From Mucilaginibacter rivuli (GTDB taxonomy: Bacteria > Bacteroidota > Bacteroidia > Sphingobacteriales > Sphingobacteriaceae), in assembly GCF_019391655.1 (NCBI RefSeq), contig NZ_JAHXPQ010000004.1, positions 496,001 through 560,000 of the forward strand: a stretch of DNA of 64,000 nucleotides, read 5' to 3'. The notes under the pieces were generated by a model that was not told the origin of the DNA, did not search any database, and saw only the letters and a program-made list of their open reading frames with translations. Position numbers and translations under genes: made by a program. How positions within the stretch are numbered: the stretch's first letter is position 1; every line of letters starts with the position of its first letter. Positions 41,286 through 51,469 of this stretch are shown piece by piece.

Positions 41286-43211
41286 ATGATAAACAATTTA
41301 CTCTGGCTTATTCCCATATTACCATTAGTTGGTTTTATCATCAACGGCTTGGGCAGAAATACCTTATCAAAAGGTGTGATAGGCTTTATTGGCAGTACAG
41401 TAGTGCTTGCTTCTTTTGTATTAAGCGTACTCGCCTTTTTACAGATCAACTCATCACATACCCCTATTGAGGTTACTTACTTTGATTGGATAAGCGTAGG
41501 CAGCTTAACTATACCATTCTCGTTCCTTGTAGATCAACTGAGCAGCATTATGTTGCTGATCATTACTGGAGTTGGTTTCCTGATACACGTTTACTCAGCA
41601 GGCTACATGCACGATGATGAAGGTTTTGGTAAGTTCTTCTCTTACCTTAATCTGTTTATCTTTTTCATGCTATTGTTGGTATTGGGTTCAAACTATATCA
41701 TCATGTTCATTGGTTGGGAAGGTGTAGGTTTATGCTCATACCTGCTCATCGGTTTCTGGTACTCGAACGCTTCGTACTCCGATGTGGCAAAGAAAGCTTT
41801 TGTAATGAACCGTATTGGCGATCTGGGTTTCCTTATCGCGGTATTCATCATTGCGCAAACATTCGGCAGCGTTAGCTTCAGCACAGTATTAGAAGGCGCC
41901 GGTCACATGAAATCAGGTAACCCAACTTTAACTTTAATTACCTTATTACTATTTGTAGGTGCTACTGGTAAATCGGCTCAATTGCCACTATTTACCTGGT
42001 TACCCGATGCGATGGCCGGCCCTACACCAGTATCTGCCCTGATACACGCTGCAACCATGGTTACGGCAGGTATCTATATGATAGCGCGCTCGAACATCAT
42101 GTTCACGCTTGCGCCAATTACGTTACACGTGATCAGCATTATAGGCTTAGCTACTATACTAATAGCCGCGCTTATCGCGATGACGCAAACAGATATTAAA
42201 AAGGTACTGGCTTATTCAACCGTATCGCAATTAGGATATATGTTTTTAGGTTTGGGCGTTGGCGCTTATACAGGCGCTTTCTTCCACGTATTAACACACG
42301 CATTCTTTAAAGCATTGTTGTTCCTGTGCGCAGGTTCTGTTATCCACGCCGTAAGCGGCGAGCAGGATATGCGTAAAATGGGTGGATTGCGCGGCAAGCT
42401 CCCGGTAACTTTTATTACAATGTTCATCGGCACATGGGCCATAGCGGGCTTACCACCTTTTGCAGGTTTTTTCTCTAAAGATGAGATACTGGCTCACGTT
42501 TACGAACAAAGCCCTGTATTGTGGGTGTTTGGCGTTATTGCGGCCATGTTTACATCGTTCTATATGTTTAGGCTGCTCTATCTTACCTTTTTTGGAAAGT
42601 TCAGGGGAACACATGAGCAGGAACACCATTTGCACGAGTCGCCATCATCAATGACAATTCCTTTAATGGTACTTGCAGTACTTTCTATGGTAGGAGGTTT
42701 CATCAATGTGCCGCATGTATTAGGCGGCCATCACTGGTTACAAAACTACCTTGCCCCGGTGTTTGAGGCAAGCACAAAAATACAAGAGTTGCACCCTGCA
42801 GAATTATCATCATCAACCGAGTGGATGCTGATGGGTATATCAGTAGGGGGAGCTTTTATCGCGTTGATATTTGCATACAGTAAATACATCAGCAAAGGCC
42901 ACGTACCTGTTGCCGATACGGAGCAACGTTCACCATTGACAGGCTTAGCTTACAACAAGTTTTATATTGATGAGGTGTACGACTTTTTGGTTCGTAAACC
43001 GCTTGATGGCTTATCAGTATTCTTCTATAAAGTAGTTGATCTGATGGGTATCGATGGAATTGTGAACGGCCTGGGCCGTGGCTCGATAGAAGCAAGTAAA
43101 GATCTGCGTTTGCTGCAAAACGGTAACGTTGGTTTCTACATATTTATGATGGTGATTGGCGTGATTGCTGTATTGGGATATGGCATTTACAGCATAATGA
43201 ATTTGATTTAA
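41286..43211 (+). CDS. nuoL: NADH-quinone oxidoreductase subunit L
   Basis: 641 aa, large antiporter-like proton-pumping subunit with about 16 TM helices. Signatures: MFIGWEGVGLCSYLLIGFWY, LPDAMAGPTPVSALIHAATM and the C-terminal amphipathic helix region ending GYGIYSIMN. It forms the distal end of the membrane arm with its lateral helix. Confidence 0.98.
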   Translation: MINNLLWLIPILPLVGFIINGLGRNTLSKGVIGFIGSTVVLASFVLSVLAFLQINSSHTPIEVTYFDWISVGSLTIPFSFLVDQLSSIMLLIITGVGFLIHVYSAGYMHDDEGFGKFFSYLNLFIFFMLLLVLGSNYIIMFIGWEGVGLCSYLLIGFWYSNASYSDVAKKAFVMNRIGDLGFLIAVFIIAQTFGSVSFSTVLEGAGHMKSGNPTLTLITLLLFVGATGKSAQLPLFTWLPDAMAGPTPVSALIHAATMVTAGIYMIARSNIMFTLAPITLHVISIIGLATILIAALIAMTQTDIKKVLAYSTVSQLGYMFLGLGVGAYTGAFFHVLTHAFFKALLFLCAGSVIHAVSGEQDMRKMGGLRGKLPVTFITMFIGTWAIAGLPPFAGFFSKDEILAHVYEQSPVLWVFGVIAAMFTSFYMFRLLYLTFFGKFRGTHEQEHHLHESPSSMTIPLMVLAVLSMVGGFINVPHVLGGHHWLQNYLAPVFEASTKIQELHPAELSSSTEWMLMGISVGGAFIALIFAYSKYISKGHVPVADTEQRSPLTGLAYNKFYIDEVYDFLVRKPLDGLSVFFYKVVDLMGIDGIVNGLGRGSIEASKDLRLLQNGNVGFYIFMMVIGVIAVLGYGIYSIMNLI

Positions 43212-43229
43212 GGCATTACGATATATAAA

Positions 43230-44696
43230 ATGACGGTTATTATTCTACTTTTTTTACCATTGCTTGGTGCCCTTGCAACCCTGCTGTTTAAAGGCGGAAC
43301 CGCTAAAAACGTAGCGCTGTTATTTGCTGTTGCCGAATTTGCCATCGCTCTCGTTTTCTTGTCCAAATTTATACCGGATGCTACCAGTCAGTTTGGTGTT
43401 AACTGGGCCTGGATAGAACGTTACGGCATACATTTTAAAGCCGGTATTGATGGTATCAGTATGGTGCTGGTTTTATTAACCACGCTGTTAATTCCTATTA
43501 TCATATTAAGCACTTTTAAACACGATTATAAAAATCCGAATGCTTTTTATGCCCTTGTGCTATTTATGCAGGCAGGGTTGCTATTGGTATTTACCGCCTT
43601 AGATGGCTTTTTATTTTATGTAGGCTGGGAAGCGGCTTTGATACCTATCTACTTTATCTGTACCCTTTGGGGTGGCGGCGATAGGGTGCGTATCAACCTT
43701 AAATTTTTCATCTACACCTTTGCGGGCTCGCTGTTTATGTTGCTGGGAATTATTTACCTGTATACCCAAAACCCTGCCCGTACGTTTGATCTACATGATT
43801 TTTACGCATTACATTTAAGCGCTCACCAGCAGTCATTTATATTTTGGGCATTCTTTTTAGCGTTCGCTATCAAAATGCCGGTATTCCCTTTTCACACCTG
43901 GCAGCCCGATACGTATACCGAAGCGCCAAGCGCCGGTACTATGTTGCTTTCGGGCATTATGCTGAAGATGGGTATTTATGGCGTTATCCGATGGCTGATA
44001 CCAATCTCGCCATTGGGCTTTAGCCAATGGGGGCCAACCGCGATAGTATTGGCTGTGATAGGCATTGTTTATGCGTCGCTAATCGCGTTCAATCAAAAAG
44101 ATGGCAAGCGTTTAATCGCTTATTCGTCCATAGCACACGTTGGCCTGATAGCGGCGGGCATTTTTGCCTGGGACATTCAGGGTATACAAGGCGCTATGAT
44201 ACAGATGCTCAACCACGGTATCAATGTGGTAGGCTTGTTCTTTATTATGGATATCATTAGCCGCAGGTTAAATACCCGTGATATTGATGCTCTGGGTGGC
44301 ATTGCCAAAGTAGCGCCTAAATTTGCCATAGCTTTTTTAATTATTGTATTGGGTACGGTAGCCTTGCCATTAACCAATGGGTTTATTGGTGAGTTTTTAT
44401 TACTGTACGGCGTTTATCAATATGATATTTTCTTATCCGCTGTAGCGGGGCTGACCATTATATTAGGTGCCGTTTATATGCTGCGCATGTACAAAAAAGT
44501 AATGCATGGCGAAGGCAATGCCCTAACCGCTTTGTTTACCGATATTACAGGTTATGAGCGTGTTGTTTTAGGGATAATTTGTGCCCTTATTCTAATTATC
44601 GGGGTTTACCCGCAATGTATCTTACACCTTTCGGAAGCCAGCGTGCGCGATCTGATAGAGCAGGTAAATCACAAAAAATTAATTTCAGTTAAGTAA
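43230..44696 (+). CDS. nuoM: NADH-quinone oxidoreductase subunit M
   Basis: 488 aa, about 14 TM helices. Signatures: FYVGWEAALIPIYFICTLWG, FPFHTWQPDTYTEAPSAGTM and YSSIAHVGLIAAGIFAW. It is a second antiporter-like proton channel, placed between nuoL and nuoN as is standard. Confidence 0.98.
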   Translation: MTVIILLFLPLLGALATLLFKGGTAKNVALLFAVAEFAIALVFLSKFIPDATSQFGVNWAWIERYGIHFKAGIDGISMVLVLLTTLLIPIIILSTFKHDYKNPNAFYALVLFMQAGLLLVFTALDGFLFYVGWEAALIPIYFICTLWGGGDRVRINLKFFIYTFAGSLFMLLGIIYLYTQNPARTFDLHDFYALHLSAHQQSFIFWAFFLAFAIKMPVFPFHTWQPDTYTEAPSAGTMLLSGIMLKMGIYGVIRWLIPISPLGFSQWGPTAIVLAVIGIVYASLIAFNQKDGKRLIAYSSIAHVGLIAAGIFAWDIQGIQGAMIQMLNHGINVVGLFFIMDIISRRLNTRDIDALGGIAKVAPKFAIAFLIIVLGTVALPLTNGFIGEFLLLYGVYQYDIFLSAVAGLTIILGAVYMLRMYKKVMHGEGNALTALFTDITGYERVVLGIICALILIIGVYPQCILHLSEASVRDLIEQVNHKKLISVK

Positions 44697-44699
44697 ACC

Positions 44700-46079
44700 A
44701 TGAATACGCTTATCATAATTTCTGTTTTACCCATCATAATTTTATACCTGGGTTTATACAAAGCAAAAAAAGCTTTGTTACCGGTTACAATTATAGGTTT
44801 ACTTACTGCCCTTGGTTTTGCCTGCGCCCAATGGGGCAATGAGCCGGCGCCAACATTCAGCGGTATGTTGCAGTTCAATAACTTTTCTATCGCTTTCTCG
44901 GCACTTACTATCGTATCTACCATATTGATCCTGCTATTATCTAAAGATTACTTTGAGCGTATCAGCGACCACGTAGCAGAATATTATGCCGTAATATTGT
45001 TCTCCCTTGCAGGTGTTATCGTTATGCTATCGTACCATAACCTCACCATGTTGTTTATCGGTATCGAGATCATGTCGGTAAGTTTATACATTTTGGCAGG
45101 TATCAAAAAGAACGATTTTGCTTCGAATGAAGCAGCCCTGAAATACTTCCTGATGGGGGCTTTCTCAACCGGATTCCTTTTATTCGGTATCGCCTTGATA
45201 TACGGTGCATCAGGCTCGTTTGACCTTACTGATATCCGCAACTGGATATTGATGAACCCGCGCCATATCGATCCGTTATTTTATACCGGTATTTTGTTGA
45301 TGATTGTTGGCCTTTGCTTTAAAATAGGTGCCGCGCCATTTCATTTCTGGACACCCGATGTGTACGAAGGTTCGCCAACCTTAATTACGGCATTCATGTC
45401 AACCGTAGTTAAAACAGCAGGGATTGCTGCCTTTTTACGCCTGTTTTCTACTTGCTTTAACCCGATATCAAGTTTTTGGGTGCCAACCTTATTGATCATT
45501 ACTATGCTTACCTTATTTATAGGTAACATAACGGCCTTATACCAACAAAGCTTTAAGAGGATGCTGGCATTTTCCAGTATCTCGCATGCGGGTTATTTGT
45601 TGTTTGCCATTGTAGCATTAAACTCAAGCTCGGCAAACGCGGTGCTTACTTATGCTACAGCTTATTCTATTGCATCAATCATCGCGTTTGGTGTATTGAT
45701 ATTGGTAAGGCAGCAAGCAGGTACCGATAACTTTACAGCTTTTGATGGCCTGGCCAAGAAAAACCCTTTCCTGGCATTTACACTAACCGTAGCCATGCTT
45801 TCCCTAGCGGGGATACCTTTAACGGCGGGCTTTATAGGTAAATTCTTTATGTTCTCGGGGGCCTTGTCGCAATACCAGGTTGCTTTAGTTATCATAGCGG
45901 TTATTAATGCTATCATCAGTATTTACTACTACTTCAGGGTAATTGTAGCCATGTATTTTAATGCTGCAGAACCTGCCGAAGTAGCTGTGCCGCCATATTA
46001 TACCTTTGTGCTGGGCTTTTCGGCTTTAGCTACTATTGTTATCGGGGTTTACCCGGTTTTGGTATCGGGCCTTATTTAA
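44700..46079 (+). CDS. nuoN: NADH-quinone oxidoreductase subunit N
   Basis: 459 aa, about 14 TM helices. Signatures: LFIGIEIMSVSLYILAGIKK, APFHFWTPDVYEGSPTLITA and FSSISHAGYLLFAIVAL. It is the last subunit gene of the nuo operon and starts 3 nt after nuoM. Confidence 0.98.
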   Translation: MNTLIIISVLPIIILYLGLYKAKKALLPVTIIGLLTALGFACAQWGNEPAPTFSGMLQFNNFSIAFSALTIVSTILILLLSKDYFERISDHVAEYYAVILFSLAGVIVMLSYHNLTMLFIGIEIMSVSLYILAGIKKNDFASNEAALKYFLMGAFSTGFLLFGIALIYGASGSFDLTDIRNWILMNPRHIDPLFYTGILLMIVGLCFKIGAAPFHFWTPDVYEGSPTLITAFMSTVVKTAGIAAFLRLFSTCFNPISSFWVPTLLIITMLTLFIGNITALYQQSFKRMLAFSSISHAGYLLFAIVALNSSSANAVLTYATAYSIASIIAFGVLILVRQQAGTDNFTAFDGLAKKNPFLAFTLTVAMLSLAGIPLTAGFIGKFFMFSGALSQYQVALVIIAVINAIISIYYYFRVIVAMYFNAAEPAEVAVPPYYTFVLGFSALATIVIGVYPVLVSGLI

Positions 46080-46138
46080 TATCTGCCAAGCCTGCAAATT
46101 GATTTAATAATTTGTAGTTTTACTGGTAGATACTCTGA

Positions 46139-46795
46139 ATGGAAACTTTCTGGGAACACCTGAAAAATTTAACGGATGCCGGACTACTACTAAGTGAGGG
46201 TGGCTTCTACCTGCTATTGGTTGTAGTGTTTGCCGAAACCGGCTTGTTTTTCGGTTTCTTTTTACCCGGCGACTACCTTTTATTCCTTGCAGGCGTTGCC
46301 TGCTCTACGGGGATGCTCGATATTTCTATCTATTTATTGGTAGTGAGCTTAATTGTGGCAGGCTTTTTGGGCAACTGGGTTGGCTATTGGTTTGGCTACC
46401 GAACGGGGCCCGTATTATTTAAAAGGGAAGACTCGCTCTTCTTTAAAAAACGATATGTGCATACAGCCGAAGATTTTTATAACAAATATGGGGGCATGGC
46501 ATTAGTTATGGGAAGATTTTTCCCGATAATTAGAACTTTTGCGCCTATCTTTGCGGGAGTTGTAAAGGTTGATTTTAAGAAGTTTACCTTTTACAACTTA
46601 ATTGGCAGTATTGCCTGGGTTACCACACTAACCCTGAGCGGATATTTTTTAGGACGAAGGTATCCACAGATTAAAGATTATTTACAGTATATTGTAATAG
46701 GTTTAATAGTGGTTACTACCATCCCCCTGTTAATCGCTTTTTTAAGGAAGAAGCTTTTACCGGAAACAAACGATGAAATAAATAATAAAACATAA
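46139..46795 (+). CDS. DedA-family membrane protein
   Basis: 218 aa. Core motifs [33 protein letters not shown] and [17 protein letters not shown] match the DedA/SNARE-associated family, implicated in lipid (undecaprenyl phosphate or aminophospholipid) flipping and membrane potential maintenance. It is in a run of plus-strand genes with the pyrophosphatase 8 nt downstream. Confidence 0.92.
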   Translation: METFWEHLKNLTDAGLLLSEGGFYLLLVVVFAETGLFFGFFLPGDYLLFLAGVACSTGMLDISIYLLVVSLIVAGFLGNWVGYWFGYRTGPVLFKREDSLFFKKRYVHTAEDFYNKYGGMALVMGRFFPIIRTFAPIFAGVVKVDFKKFTFYNLIGSIAWVTTLTLSGYFLGRRYPQIKDYLQYIVIGLIVVTTIPLLIAFLRKKLLPETNDEINNKT

Positions 46796-46803
46796 TACTA
46801 CGA

Positions 46804-47352
46804 ATGAGTACACAACACCCTTGGCACCAGGTTTCGCCTGGCGAAAATATTCCTACTACTGTTAATGCTATTATTGAGATCCCAAAAGGCTCAAAAGCAA
46901 AATATGAAATAGACAAAGATTCAGGATTATTAAAATTAGACAGGGTTTTATTTTCATCGGTAATGTACCCGGCCAACTATGGCTTTATACCGCAAACCTA
47001 TTGTGATGATAAAGATCCGCTGGATATATTGGTATTATGCTCGGTTGATGTTTACCCCATGTCGATCATCGAGGCGCAGGTTATTGGTGTGATGCACATG
47101 GTTGATGGTGGCGAGCAGGATGATAAAATTATAGCGGTGGCAAAAAACGACATGTCGGTTAACTATATTAACGAACTAACAGAATTGCCGCCACACGCTA
47201 TGAAAGAGATCGTTCGTTTTTTCCAGGATTATAAAAAGCTGGAAGGCAAGAACGTAACCATTGAGCACCTGATGGGGCAGCGTTATGCCTACAAGGTAAT
47301 CAACGAAGCACTGGACTTGTATAAGTCCACATTTCCCACTCAACAAGTTTAA
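46804..47352 (+). CDS. ppa: Inorganic pyrophosphatase (soluble, family I)
   Basis: 182 aa. Catalytic features: [38 protein letters not shown] (metal-binding Asp cluster) and [18 protein letters not shown]. It hydrolyses pyrophosphate in the cytoplasm. The next gene begins immediately after its stop. Confidence 0.96.
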   Translation: MSTQHPWHQVSPGENIPTTVNAIIEIPKGSKAKYEIDKDSGLLKLDRVLFSSVMYPANYGFIPQTYCDDKDPLDILVLCSVDVYPMSIIEAQVIGVMHMVDGGEQDDKIIAVAKNDMSVNYINELTELPPHAMKEIVRFFQDYKKLEGKNVTIEHLMGQRYAYKVINEALDLYKSTFPTQQV

Positions 47353-48696
47353 ATGGAGCAGCCCGACCTTCATATAAGTGGTTTCTACATATTCGCTACA
47401 CTGGCGTTAGTTGCGCTGAACGGCTTTTTTGTGGCAGCCGAGTTTGCCATGGTAAGGGTTCGCGGTTCGCAGATTGAATTACAGGCCAAAACAGGCAGTG
47501 CTGTTGCCAAAGTAGCCCGCACCATACTGTATAATCTGGATGGATACCTTGCCGCTACTCAATTAGGCATTACCATTGCATCACTGGCTTTGGGTGTTGT
47601 TGGCGAGGGTGTAGTTTCGGCCATTATGCTGAATGCTTTTTCGGCTATAGGCTTGGTTATAACTTCAAAAACCATTATTACCATAAGCCATATCGTAGCT
47701 TTTACACTCATCACGGTATTCCACATCGTATTTGGCGAATTGGCACCGAAATCGCTGGCTATTCAACGGTCGGTGCGTACTGTTTTGGCGGTATCGGTAC
47801 CATTGCGGATATTCTTTGTTGTGTTTAAACCGTTTATATGGGCATTAAATACCTTCGCTAATTTTATATTGAAGCTGTTGGGCATTAACCCGGTTCCGGG
47901 AGGAGAGGCTCACCATAGCTCGGAAGAATTGCAGTATTTATTAGAGCAGGGTAAAGAAACCGGCGCGCTTGATTCCAGTGAGCATGAGCTGATACAGAAT
48001 GTATTTGATTTTAACGAACGTGTGGTGAAGAACATTATGGTGCCGCGTACCAAAATATCGGGCGTTGATCTGAGCTCTACTAAAGACGAGTTATTGGAAT
48101 GCATTATCAACGAAGGTTATTCCCGCATTCCGGTGTATGATGATGTGATCGATAAGATCGTAGGTATTGTTCACGCAAAGGACATATTGCCATTATTGGC
48201 ACGTAACGAGGAGATTATTTTAAAAGATATTATACGCAAGCCATATTTCATCCCGGAAACGAAAAAAATAAACGACCTGATGGCCGAGTTGCAGCAAAAA
48301 CGCATACAAATAGCTATTGTACTTGACGAGTTTGGCGGCACTGCCGGCATGGTTACTTTGGAAGATATTGTTGAAGAATTGGTTGGTGAGATACAGGATG
48401 AGTATGATGAGGAGAAGCCTATTGTTGATAAAATAAACCCACGCGAGTTTGTTATTAACGCGCTTGCACCTATTTATGATGTGAATGAGTTTTTACCACA
48501 CGACCTACCTGAAGATGGCGACTTTGACACCGTATCGGGATGGTTGGGGCATATTTTTGGCAAGATACCCGAGGTTGGCGAGCAAAAAGAATCAAACGGG
48601 TATAATATTACCGTATTAAAAAAATCGGACCAGAACATCGAATCGGTAAAGCTGGAATTGCTGATCAATGATGACGATATGGAAGACTTGCATTAA
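47353..48696 (+). CDS. CNNM/CorC (hemolysin-like) transporter-associated protein
   Basis: 447 aa. A DUF21/CNNM membrane domain with four hydrophobic segments (about 8-170; AAEFAMVRVRGSQIE), a CBS pair (about 210-330; MVPRTKISGVDLSSTKDELL, EGYSRIPVYDD) and a C-terminal CorC_HlyC domain (about 355-440). Relatives take part in Mg2+ or Co2+ efflux. It abuts the pyrophosphatase gene with no gap, and PPase needs Mg2+, a loose functional fit. Confidence 0.92.
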   Translation: MEQPDLHISGFYIFATLALVALNGFFVAAEFAMVRVRGSQIELQAKTGSAVAKVARTILYNLDGYLAATQLGITIASLALGVVGEGVVSAIMLNAFSAIGLVITSKTIITISHIVAFTLITVFHIVFGELAPKSLAIQRSVRTVLAVSVPLRIFFVVFKPFIWALNTFANFILKLLGINPVPGGEAHHSSEELQYLLEQGKETGALDSSEHELIQNVFDFNERVVKNIMVPRTKISGVDLSSTKDELLECIINEGYSRIPVYDDVIDKIVGIVHAKDILPLLARNEEIILKDIIRKPYFIPETKKINDLMAELQQKRIQIAIVLDEFGGTAGMVTLEDIVEELVGEIQDEYDEEKPIVDKINPREFVINALAPIYDVNEFLPHDLPEDGDFDTVSGWLGHIFGKIPEVGEQKESNGYNITVLKKSDQNIESVKLELLINDDDMEDLH

Positions 48697-48707
48697 TCCA
48701 TTAGGCT

Positions 48708-49415
48708 ATGCAGCTTTTTTACACTCCCGACCTTACCGATAACTCCCCGGTTTATTATTTGAACGAAGAGGAAAGCAAACACTGCATCCGAGTATTACGC
48801 TTAAAAAAAGGCGATAAGGTACAGTTGATAGATGGCAAAGGCGGCTTTTACGAAGCCGAGATCATTGATGAGCATCCCAAAAGAGTAGCGCTTAACTTGT
48901 TGACCCAACAACAAGAGTTTGGCAAGCGCAACCATTACCTGCACATTGCTGTAGCGCCAACAAAAAATATAGAACGCTTAGAGTGGTTTTTAGAAAAAGC
49001 TACCGAGATAGGTATAGATGAGATATCACTCATTATCTGCCAGCGCTCGGAGCGTAAAGAGTCAAAAGCCGAGCGACTGAACAAGATCATCACTGCGGCA
49101 ATTAAACAATCATTAAAAGCATATCACCCGGTATTGAACGAGGTAACGCCTTTTCAAAAGCTGATCATCAAACCCTTTTCGGGACAAAAGTTTATTGCGC
49201 ATTGCGAACCCGGGGAAAAATTCGACCTGAAAAGTAAAGTTAAACCGGATGGCCGCTACATGATACTGATCGGACCTGAAGGGGATTTTAGTCCAAAAGA
49301 AATTGAAGATGCTTTGCAAAATGGTTTTGAACCAATAACTTTAGGAAATAGTCGTTTAAGAACAGAGACCGCCGCTTTGGGGGCCTGTTTCGAGATCAAC
49401 TATCTTAACCGCTAA
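48708..49415 (+). CDS. rsmE: 16S rRNA (uracil-1498-N3)-methyltransferase
   Basis: 235 aa. Signatures: EEESKHCIRVLRLKKGDKVQ at the N-terminus, EWFLEKATEIGIDEISLIIC and the SPOUT knot GPEGDFSPKEIEDA with LGNSRLRTETAAL. It methylates U1498 of 16S rRNA with SAM. It is 11 nt after the CNNM gene and 1 nt before the next. Confidence 0.96.
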   Translation: MQLFYTPDLTDNSPVYYLNEEESKHCIRVLRLKKGDKVQLIDGKGGFYEAEIIDEHPKRVALNLLTQQQEFGKRNHYLHIAVAPTKNIERLEWFLEKATEIGIDEISLIICQRSERKESKAERLNKIITAAIKQSLKAYHPVLNEVTPFQKLIIKPFSGQKFIAHCEPGEKFDLKSKVKPDGRYMILIGPEGDFSPKEIEDALQNGFEPITLGNSRLRTETAALGACFEINYLNR

Positions 49416-49416
49416 A

Positions 49417-50073
49417 ATGAAACACTTATCTGCCATAGCTGTAATTTGCCTGTTGCTGTTTAGCAGCTTTGGCGATCCTACCTATAAAATGGCTAAGGTG
49501 AAATACAATGGCGGCGGCGATTGGTACGGCGACCGCACCGCGCTACCCAACCTGATAGCCTTTTGCAACGAAAACCTGAAGACCAATTTCCAGGCGCAGG
49601 ATGAAACGGTTGAGGTTGGCAGCGGCGAGATATTCAATTACCCTTTTATTTTCCTTACAGGGCACGGCAACGTGATATTTACCGACCAGGAAGCACGTAA
49701 CCTGCGCAAATATTTAGCCGGTGGCGGCTTTTTGCATATTGATGATAACTATGGTTTGGATAAGTTTATCCGCCCGCAAATGAAAAAGGTTTTTCCCGAG
49801 CTGGAGTTTGTGGAACTGCCACCCAATCACCCGATATATCATCAGAAGTACGATTTCCCTAATGGCCTGCCTAAGATACATGAGCATGATGGTACCCGTG
49901 CGCAAGGCTTTGGTTTGATATATAAAGGCCGCCTGGTTTGCTTTTATACTTATGAATGCGATTTGGGTAATGGCTGGGAAGACTTTGGGACCTACCCTAA
50001 CGATACGCAGGAAGCAAGGCAAAAGGCTTTAAAAATGGGCGCGAACTTAATTCAATACGTTTTAACGCAATAA
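49417..50073 (+). CDS. DUF4159 family secreted protein
   Basis: 218 aa with a signal peptide (LSAIAVICLLLFSSFGDP). The DUF4159 core is recognisable: KVKYNGGGDWYGDRTALPNL, FLTGHGNVIFTDQEARNLRK and GGGFLHIDDNYGLDKFIRPQ. Function is not established; the fold resembles class I glutamine amidotransferase-like domains in this family's description. It is co-directional with rsmE and a biotin carrier gene 1 nt apart each. Confidence 0.88.
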   Translation: MKHLSAIAVICLLLFSSFGDPTYKMAKVKYNGGGDWYGDRTALPNLIAFCNENLKTNFQAQDETVEVGSGEIFNYPFIFLTGHGNVIFTDQEARNLRKYLAGGGFLHIDDNYGLDKFIRPQMKKVFPELEFVELPPNHPIYHQKYDFPNGLPKIHEHDGTRAQGFGLIYKGRLVCFYTYECDLGNGWEDFGTYPNDTQEARQKALKMGANLIQYVLTQ

Positions 50074-50074
50074 T

Positions 50075-50575
50075 ATGTACAAGATAAAGGTTAACGATAA
50101 AACAGATTTTAATGTTGAAGTAATGGCAAAGGCAACCACGATTAACGATGAGTTGGTAAATGCCGATGTGGTAAAGATGGGAGCTTCAGGCTATCATATT
50201 ATCGAGAACTTTAAATCGTACAATGCAGAGGTGGTGAGCTTTAACCGCGAGGAGAAGACTGCCGAAATTAAAGTGAATGGCAACACCTATCATGTTAAAG
50301 CGAAAGACCAGTTTGATGCACTGTTAGACCAGCTTGGTTTAAGCAACCTGAACGCCAATAAGGTAAGCGATATAAAAGCCCCTATGCCCGGCCTGGTATT
50401 AAAAGTGTTGGTGAACGAAGGTGATGAAGTTAAAAAAGGCGATAGCTTGTTTGTACTTGAAGCCATGAAGATGGAGAATATCATCAAAGCCCCGGCAGAT
50501 GCCGTAGTAAAAACCATAAAAATAAAACCGACCGATAAAGTTGAAAAAGGGCAGTTATTGATACTGTTTAAGTAG
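50075..50575 (+). CDS. Biotin/lipoyl attachment-domain carrier protein
   Basis: 166 aa. The C-terminal biotinyl domain (about 95-166) has APMPGLVLKVLVNEGDEVKK and the biotin site EAMKMEN (Lys132). The N-terminal 80 residues are typical of the carrier subunit of acyl-CoA carboxylase or decarboxylase complexes (propionyl- or methylmalonyl-type). No carboxylase subunit is nearby, so the partner is unknown. Confidence 0.88.
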   Translation: MYKIKVNDKTDFNVEVMAKATTINDELVNADVVKMGASGYHIIENFKSYNAEVVSFNREEKTAEIKVNGNTYHVKAKDQFDALLDQLGLSNLNANKVSDIKAPMPGLVLKVLVNEGDEVKKGDSLFVLEAMKMENIIKAPADAVVKTIKIKPTDKVEKGQLLILFK

Positions 50576-50584
50576 GCAGTCAAC

Positions 50585-50617
50585 AATGTCATTTCGACCG
50601 TAGGGAGAAATGACATT
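50585..50617. terminator. Palindrome between convergent genes, likely bidirectional terminator
   Basis: Perfect 11-bp arms AATGTCATTTC (50585-50595) / GAAATGACATT (50607-50617), 11-nt loop. The sequence resembles a dispersed TGTCATTTCGACC repeat. It lies between the biotin carrier gene and the DUF4197 gene, which converge. T-rich flanks are modest. Confidence 0.65.
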
Positions 50618-50634
50618 CGTTTAAAAATATTGAC

Positions 50635-51387
50635 CTACTTCTTATTCTTATCCGCGTAAGAAAACACCTTTTGCAGTAACGCTGTTGGGCGCGCGTTCAG
50701 GTTGGTGCGGATGTTTAATTCTTCTACGGCTATCTGTACAAATAAGCCTTCAATGGCTTTTTGCGTAGCATAATCGGCAATATCCGGGTTTACTCTGCTT
50801 ACAAAGGGTATTTTGTTGTACAAGGTTGCGCCCTGGTTATAGTATTGGGTTGCGCCAACTTTGTTTAAGCTCACTTCAACAATAGGCTTAAATTTAGCAG
50901 TAAGCGCCATCGTAGTTACGCGTTTAAAGTATTGGGTAGCCGAATCGTTGCTGCCTAACAAAATGTTGGTTACATCCTGCAAAGTCATTTGCTTAACGGC
51001 ATCAATAAATATAGGCTTGGCTTCTTTAGCTGCATCCTCGGCGGCACGGTTAAGGGATAGGATGATCTTATCACATAAAGCACCCTGTCCTAATTGCCTC
51101 AACCTTGATTCTACCTTTTGTGCTTCAGGCGGAAATAATATTTTAACAGCGGCATTGCCGAAAAAACCGTCAACGGCTGATAGTTGGGCTGAACTTTTGG
51201 TGGTACCTTGCTCCAGCGCTTGTTTTAAGGCAGAGCCTATTTCTAAAGTAGATGGTGTGCCGCTTGTGCTTCCGCCGGTTACTTTGTTAACCGCATTGTT
51301 TAAAGCATCGGGTAATTTTATTTGTGCTGAGCAACTGCAAGTGATTAGTATTGCGGCGGCGAAAGAGAACAGGCGGAAATTTTTCAT
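50635..51387 (-). CDS. DUF4197 lipoprotein
   Basis: 250 aa. Lipobox LITCSCSAQ gives a lipoprotein; the DUF4197 helical body has LEIGSALKQALEQGTTKSSA, AAVKILFPPEAQKVESRLRQ and MTLQDVTNILLGSNDSATQY. Function unknown. It is a single gene, convergent with the biotin carrier gene. Confidence 0.88.
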   Translation of the reverse strand: MKNFRLFSFAAAILITCSCSAQIKLPDALNNAVNKVTGGSTSGTPSTLEIGSALKQALEQGTTKSSAQLSAVDGFFGNAAVKILFPPEAQKVESRLRQLGQGALCDKIILSLNRAAEDAAKEAKPIFIDAVKQMTLQDVTNILLGSNDSATQYFKRVTTMALTAKFKPIVEVSLNKVGATQYYNQGATLYNKIPFVSRVNPDIADYATQKAIEGLFVQIAVEELNIRTNLNARPTALLQKVFSYADKNKK

Positions 51388-51469
51388 GTAGATAATATTT
51401 GCAAATAATAAACCATAAAGGTTTGTACCTGCAAGTAACGAAATTATTGGCTTAAAATTACTTTTTTAT

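Noticed and set aside
33014..46079. Long antisense open frames across the nuo genes
   Set aside because: They have no recognisable domains or ribosome-binding context and mirror codon bias of the real genes.
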